Source: Bacteroidales bacterium
Lineage (GTDB): Bacteria; Bacteroidota; Bacteroidia; Bacteroidales; UBA7960
Reading direction: 5' to 3'
NCBI GenBank assembly: GCA_012521995.1
Contig: JAAYLH010000060.1
Location: 1-64,000, forward strand
Length of the DNA stretch: 64,000 nucleotides
The notes under the pieces: generated by a model
What the model was told of the DNA's origin: nothing
What the model saw: only the letters and a program-made list of their open reading frames with translations
Database searches by the model: none
Shown here: one piece after another, positions 60,010 to 64,000 of the stretch
Layout of the letters: each line of letters begins with the position of its first letter
Position numbering within the stretch: position 1 is the first letter of the stretch
Position numbers and translations under genes: made by a program

Positions 60010-61656
60010 ATGAAAATTGCCCTTGCCCAGTTGAATTTCATTGTAGGGCATTTCGAACACAATACCGCTTTAATGATCTACGCCCTCGACAGGGCCCGCG
60101 CACAGGGCGCTGACTTGGTGGTATTCACCGAACTTTCCGTCTGCGGCTATCCTCCGCGCGATCTGCTCGAAATGGAGCATTTTATCGACCAGTGCGAAGC
60201 CGCAATCAGAAAAATTGCCGGCCATTGCAAAGGTATTGCCGCTATTGTAGGCGCTCCTAGCCGCAACCCCAGGGCTTTCGGAAAACGACTCCTGAACTCA
60301 GCCTTCCTGCTTGTAGAAGGCGAAATCTGCGGCACCTATCACAAAGGCCTCCTGCCTACCTATGATGTTTTTGACGAATACAGGTATTTCGAGCCCGCCT
60401 CTTCTTTCAAGTCTATCGTTTTTAAGGGCAAAAAGATCGCACTGACCATTTGCGAGGACCTCTGGAACCTCGATGTCCACGCCCTCTATTCAATGAACCC
60501 AATGGATGTGCTGATCCGCGAAGAACCCGACCTGATAATCAATATCTCCGCCTCGCCTTTTGCCTGGAGCCACTTGGCCGACCGCCATTACACCTTCTCC
60601 GAGAATGCCCGGAAATATAGAATCCCGCTTTTTGTTGCCAACCAGATGGGCGGCCACGATGAACTGCTATTTGACGGGCAGTCAGGGGTTTATAACCCCA
60701 TGGGAGGGCTGGTAGATCAGATTGATTCCTTCACCGAAGACGTCAGGGTGTTCGATTTGGATGAAGTAATACAAAGCCGGGAACAACCCGGGGAGATTAA
60801 GCTTAGCGAAACCGAAAAAAACGAGGTGATTTTTAAGGCTCTGGTGTTCGGTATCCGCGAGTATTTTGGGAAATTGGGTCTGAAAAAAGCAATCCTGGGC
60901 CTTTCAGGAGGACTCGACAGCGCTCTTACCCTTGTCTTGGCAGCAGAAGCCTTGGGACCGGGAAACTGCAAGGCAGTCTTGCTCCCCGGCCCATACAGCA
61001 CCGACCACTCCATCTCCGATGCGGTGCAATTGGCTCAAAATCTGGAAGTACCCCACGAAATCATCTCCATCAACGAAACTGTTGACGCCTTGAACCACGC
61101 CCTCGAACCCCATTTCAGGGGAACCAAACCAGGAGTGGCTGAAGAAAACCTGCAGGCCAGGGCAAGGGCAGTTATCCTGATGGGACTGGCCAATAAATTT
61201 GGGTATGTGCTGCTCAATACCTCAAACAAGAGCGAAGCCGCTGTGGGATATGGCACCCTCTACGGCGATATGTGCGGGGGACTGGCAGTCATCGGTGATA
61301 TCTACAAAACCGAGGCCTACAGCCTGTCGCGCCACATCAATCGACACCTGGAGATCATTCCTGCCAACATTATCAATAAACCGCCTTCGGCAGAATTGAA
61401 ACCTGGCCAGCGCGATACCGATTCTCTGCCGCCCTACGAGATCCTCGACGATATCCTCTTCAGGTATATTGAAAGGAAAATGTCAGCAGAAAAAATCATT
61501 GCAGCTGGTCATCCCGCAGAGCTGGTGCGGAGCGTCCTGCAAATGGTCAACGCCAATGAATACAAGCGCCATCAAACCCCACCCATCCTTAGGGTGTCAA
61601 AAAAAGCCTTCGGCTCAGGCCGCAAGATGCCTTTAGTGGCACGCTTCCCCGGTTAA
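60010..61656 (+). CDS. nadE: Glutamine-dependent NAD+ synthetase
   Basis: The 548-residue enzyme makes NAD+ from deamido-NAD+. The N-terminal nitrilase-type glutaminase has its Glu-Lys-Cys triad in FTELSVCGYPPRD, YHKGLLPTYDVFDE and LTICEDLWN; the C-terminal synthetase has the pyrophosphatase motif LGLSGGLDSALTLVLA and NTSNKSEAAVGYGTLYGDMCG. Both halves are complete. Its start follows the PorT-like stop by 10 bp. Confidence 0.97.
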   Translation: MKIALAQLNFIVGHFEHNTALMIYALDRARAQGADLVVFTELSVCGYPPRDLLEMEHFIDQCEAAIRKIAGHCKGIAAIVGAPSRNPRAFGKRLLNSAFLLVEGEICGTYHKGLLPTYDVFDEYRYFEPASSFKSIVFKGKKIALTICEDLWNLDVHALYSMNPMDVLIREEPDLIINISASPFAWSHLADRHYTFSENARKYRIPLFVANQMGGHDELLFDGQSGVYNPMGGLVDQIDSFTEDVRVFDLDEVIQSREQPGEIKLSETEKNEVIFKALVFGIREYFGKLGLKKAILGLSGGLDSALTLVLAAEALGPGNCKAVLLPGPYSTDHSISDAVQLAQNLEVPHEIISINETVDALNHALEPHFRGTKPGVAEENLQARARAVILMGLANKFGYVLLNTSNKSEAAVGYGTLYGDMCGGLAVIGDIYKTEAYSLSRHINRHLEIIPANIINKPPSAELKPGQRDTDSLPPYEILDDILFRYIERKMSAEKIIAAGHPAELVRSVLQMVNANEYKRHQTPPILRVSKKAFGSGRKMPLVARFPG

Positions 61657-61703
61657 CCCACTGCCCTTTACCTGATCATTCAAAAAAACCATTTGAATTT
61701 CTC

Positions 61704-61740
61704 AAAAAAAGGAAGCTAACCCTGTGGGTTGCTTCCTTTT
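61704..61740. terminator. Bidirectional terminator between nadE and the metallophosphatase
   Basis: A stem of AAAAGGAAGC-AACCC with GGGTT-GCTTCCTTTT (one bulged base, three-base loop) has A and T runs on its sides, so it can terminate both convergent genes. Confidence 0.85.
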
Positions 61741-61775
61741 GTTAATGAAGAATTTCTTGTGTTTTCCTCGCGAAC

Positions 61776-63392
61776 CTATCTGAACTGATATCCTCCTTCT
61801 TTCATTTGTGAAAAGGCCTGTGCGCCAAGGTCCTTTGCAATGGCACGGCCATCAAGGGTGGGATGAACCGTCCCTTTCGCTGCCAGGTATTCTTCAACGG
61901 CCTCGTGCATGGTATATTCCTGGATGCTGACCTCCCTGGCATGCTGCATCCTGCACATGGTGGAAAGAGGCTCACCGGTTCTGTTACAGGAGGCCATCGT
62001 GTACATTTTTTCCAGGTCAAGGGCTTCGCCCTGTATGGTGATGTTTTCAATGCGGCTTCCCTGCTCCTTTGAACTGTCAAATTCTACGGTCATGCCTGAA
62101 AACCTTACCAGCCAGCCACCGAAGCGCTCCTGGTAGTTGGCGGCAAAAACATTGTTGATTTCCTTCTCCAGCCAGTTTTTTATTTGCTGCCCGCTGACTT
62201 TTCCAATCTTAATGTTTTCATCCACAGGCAGCATCCTCCACAGGTCAGCCTTGGTGACAGGCGTTTTGCCGCTTGCATCTGGAACAATAGGCACACCAAA
62301 GCGAAAACCGTTTGAAGTGGCAAAATCTACTCCTGTTTTCCAGCGTATCGCATCGGTAATCAGGTTGTCCATTGGATTCTCAACAACCAGGTAACGGTAT
62401 AGTGGGGCGGTGGTATAGCCCAACACGCTTTGCATCTCCTCTTTGTAAGGGGAAATGGCATCGTCGATAAGCTGCTGTACCACGGGATCTGCCTTATATT
62501 TCTCAGGCGAAACCTCTATCAGCTCATAGCTGTAATCCACAACTTCTCCATTGCTGACTTTCAGGTCCAGTTTTCCCACAAAAGAACTAAACGCTCCGGG
62601 TTCTACAACCTTAGCATACTTCCCGTGAATGGGCTCCCTGATCCTTTCATGCGTATCATTGCCTAAAATAAAATCGACGCCTTCCACGGCGGGGTTATTG
62701 GCCAGCGTCACCTGCTTCGAGATCCCCATATGGGCCATCAGGATTAAAAAATCAACTTCCTCATTGGTGCGTAAATGGCTGACCAGCTCATTCAGGTTTT
62801 CTTCCACAGGGGTAAAGTGCATCCCTTCACTGTAGGATGGGTTCTGCCGGATGGGTATTTCCGGGTCGTTGTAGGCGATAAACCCTATTTTAACCCCCTT
62901 CTTCTCGGTTACCCAATAGGGCGGAAATAAAGGCTCTCCGCTTGCTTCGTCATACATGTTCGCCACAATGACATTCGTTTGGTAGTCGTTCATGAGGTTC
63001 ATCATCACATCTTTACCATACACTACCTCCCAGTTTCCCGGGATAAGCAAATCGTAATCCATGGCCCGGACTATTGGGGGGAAGATACTCCCCAATGAAC
63101 GCACACTTTCACCACTACCCTGGTAAAGGTCGCCGCCGTCAACCAAAATGGTGGCATCCTGATTCTGACTTCTTATGCCGTCGACCAGCGTTTTGATATG
63201 CGCCAACCCCCCTGCTTCCCTGAAAACAATACTGCCGTTCTCAACAAAGAGCTCGTTGTGCGGATTAAGATATGCATGGATATCAGCGGTTTGTAATATG
63301 GTTATGGTTTCTTCCTTCATCTTTCCTGGTTTATTCTGACAGGCGCTTAAGGTCAACAATGCAAAACCTGCCAAAATGAGAATTTTTTTCAT
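61776..63392 (-). CDS. UshA/SoxB-type metallophosphatase lipoprotein (5'-nucleotidase family)
   Basis: The 538-residue protein has a lipobox LSAC (Cys18) and so is anchored outside the cytoplasm. Residues about 28-300 are a calcineurin-like metallophosphatase: TADIHAYLNP (Asp37, His39), VDGGDLYQGSG (Asp88), GNWEVVYG (119-126), MAHMG (His221) and GNDTH (244-248). The remainder is the 5'-nucleotidase C-terminal substrate-binding domain. The usual GNHE reads GNWE, so the catalytic histidine is a tryptophan, as in SoxB-like members. The substrate could be a nucleotide or another phosphoester. No sox genes are nearby. Confidence 0.88.
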   Translation of the reverse strand: MKKILILAGFALLTLSACQNKPGKMKEETITILQTADIHAYLNPHNELFVENGSIVFREAGGLAHIKTLVDGIRSQNQDATILVDGGDLYQGSGESVRSLGSIFPPIVRAMDYDLLIPGNWEVVYGKDVMMNLMNDYQTNVIVANMYDEASGEPLFPPYWVTEKKGVKIGFIAYNDPEIPIRQNPSYSEGMHFTPVEENLNELVSHLRTNEEVDFLILMAHMGISKQVTLANNPAVEGVDFILGNDTHERIREPIHGKYAKVVEPGAFSSFVGKLDLKVSNGEVVDYSYELIEVSPEKYKADPVVQQLIDDAISPYKEEMQSVLGYTTAPLYRYLVVENPMDNLITDAIRWKTGVDFATSNGFRFGVPIVPDASGKTPVTKADLWRMLPVDENIKIGKVSGQQIKNWLEKEINNVFAANYQERFGGWLVRFSGMTVEFDSSKEQGSRIENITIQGEALDLEKMYTMASCNRTGEPLSTMCRMQHAREVSIQEYTMHEAVEEYLAAKGTVHPTLDGRAIAKDLGAQAFSQMKEGGYQFR

Positions 63393-64000
63393 CCTTCTGT
63401 TTATTTTTGGTCATTATTTTTTTGGTGTCTTTTTGAAGCCCGAAAATTGATTTCTTCAATGAGAACACACAGACCAAACAAGAGGAAGATATAAAAGGTT
63501 TAAATGTTTAACATTTTTTTAAACCATTTTATCTCTTTTGCCAAAGCACAGACTGATAAGACAGGCATTTTTTTAACTTAAAGAGAAGAAATAATACAAT
63601 AAAGCACCTCCATGAGGTTAAAATAAGAAAAAAAAACCACAAACATCCTCCGGAGCAACCTCAGATGTCAGGATTTTTTTTAGGACAACAACAAACATTC
63701 TTTTATAGTGATAATCACTTCCAATATAGACTGTTAACCCTCCACCTTTTGATTTAATAATTTCTGAGTCAGTGATATATACATTGAAAGAAATTGAATA
63801 TTTACCCTAAATAGAAGTTGGAGGATGTCTATGACTTTAACAATCCGGATATTATTTATTTACATTTTCAGGCAATCAAGAAGGAATCCCTAAGCAAGGG
63901 ATATTTGCCCGTGAAGCTCTGGGATAAGATGTGAGCTAAGCAGGATTCATCTCAATGAAATTCCCTGAGGCTCTCGTGGATTCCCTTGTGAATTTCAAAC
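63393..64000. other. 608-bp region without a convincing gene
   Basis: This AT-rich tail of the window lies upstream of the metallophosphatase, whose promoter should be here, but I see no TAnnTTTG element for it. Short palindromes (ACCTCCATGAGGT, CTCCGGAG) and a T-rich stretch occur around 63600-63680. A short open frame at 63818-63934 encodes about 38 residues ending SKGYLPVKLWDKM; it has no ATG start and may be the remnant of a gene or chance. Confidence 0.5.
63818..63934 (+). pseudogene. Possible gene remnant, unrecognised
   Basis: A 38-codon open frame after an in-frame stop reads like real protein (EDVYDFNNPDIIYLHF, KGYLPVKLWDKM) but lacks an ATG and is too short to be a normal gene. I could not match it to a family. 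It may be a decayed 3' end or a chance frame. Confidence 0.2.

Overview
The window looks like a chromosomal segment of a member of the Bacteroidota. The evidence is tandem SusC/SusD outer-membrane pairs, a GldB lipoprotein, a PorT-type outer-membrane barrel, a MurF-alanine racemase fusion, spermidine synthesis through carboxynorspermidine, and many intergenic TAnnTTTG motifs, which are the -7 element of the Bacteroidota primary sigma factor. A finer placement (Bacteroidales or Marinilabiliales-like) is inference only. I see no tRNA, rRNA, CRISPR array, prophage or intact insertion sequence; almost everything is core metabolism or envelope biogenesis.

Layout. 1-5343: the end of one SusD gene, then a complete SusC/SusD pair. 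5344-8175: an intergenic 11-bp repeat array and a secreted protein with a TonB plug domain but no barrel. 8223-11853: pdxA and the murF-alr fusion. 11857-18806: pabA/trpG-like amidotransferase, ridA, comM-type ATPase, a gamma-glutamylcyclotransferase-like gene, the two carboxynorspermidine genes and a flavin reductase-like gene. 18890-24390: LapA-like and DUF819 membrane proteins, an M49-like lipoprotein peptidase with an unusual HEXXH motif, a second 11-bp array, and an M28 peptidase with a PDZ domain. 24464-31190: pyrBI, a cyclic 2,3-diphosphoglycerate synthetase-like P-loop protein, a small lipoprotein plus a hendecad coiled-coil protein, a methyltransferase and argS. 31380-39891: a lipocalin-like lipoprotein, an AbgT transporter, a SRAP-rluB-asmA-ispE gene string, a small unknown protein and an FKBP lipoprotein.

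40054-55391 (minus strand) is a complete, tightly packed division and cell wall cluster: mraZ-rsmH-ftsL-ftsI-murE-mraY-murD-ftsW-murG-murC-ftsQ-ftsA-ftsZ. It lacks murF, which is supplied by the fusion gene at 9.4 kb, and ddl. Upstream of mraZ is a 10-bp repeat that fits a MraZ operator. 55710-58195 (plus strand) carries a probable two-step aminolipid synthesis pair (glsA/glsB-like) and the ribosome-assembly GTPase engB. 58196-63392 holds gldB, a PorT-like barrel, nadE and a SoxB/UshA-like metallophosphatase lipoprotein. The last 0.6 kb has no convincing gene.

Most genes are ordinary. The signals I consider worth a second look are two unrelated-locus intergenic arrays sharing an 11-bp TACGGT-core unit and a palindromic start, the M49-like peptidase with a five-residue zinc motif, the seven-fold 11-residue repeat protein paired with an Lpp-sized lipoprotein, the plug-only SusC relative, and mutually exclusive hairpins between ftsA and ftsZ. 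All functions are inferred from sequence reading; no database search was run.
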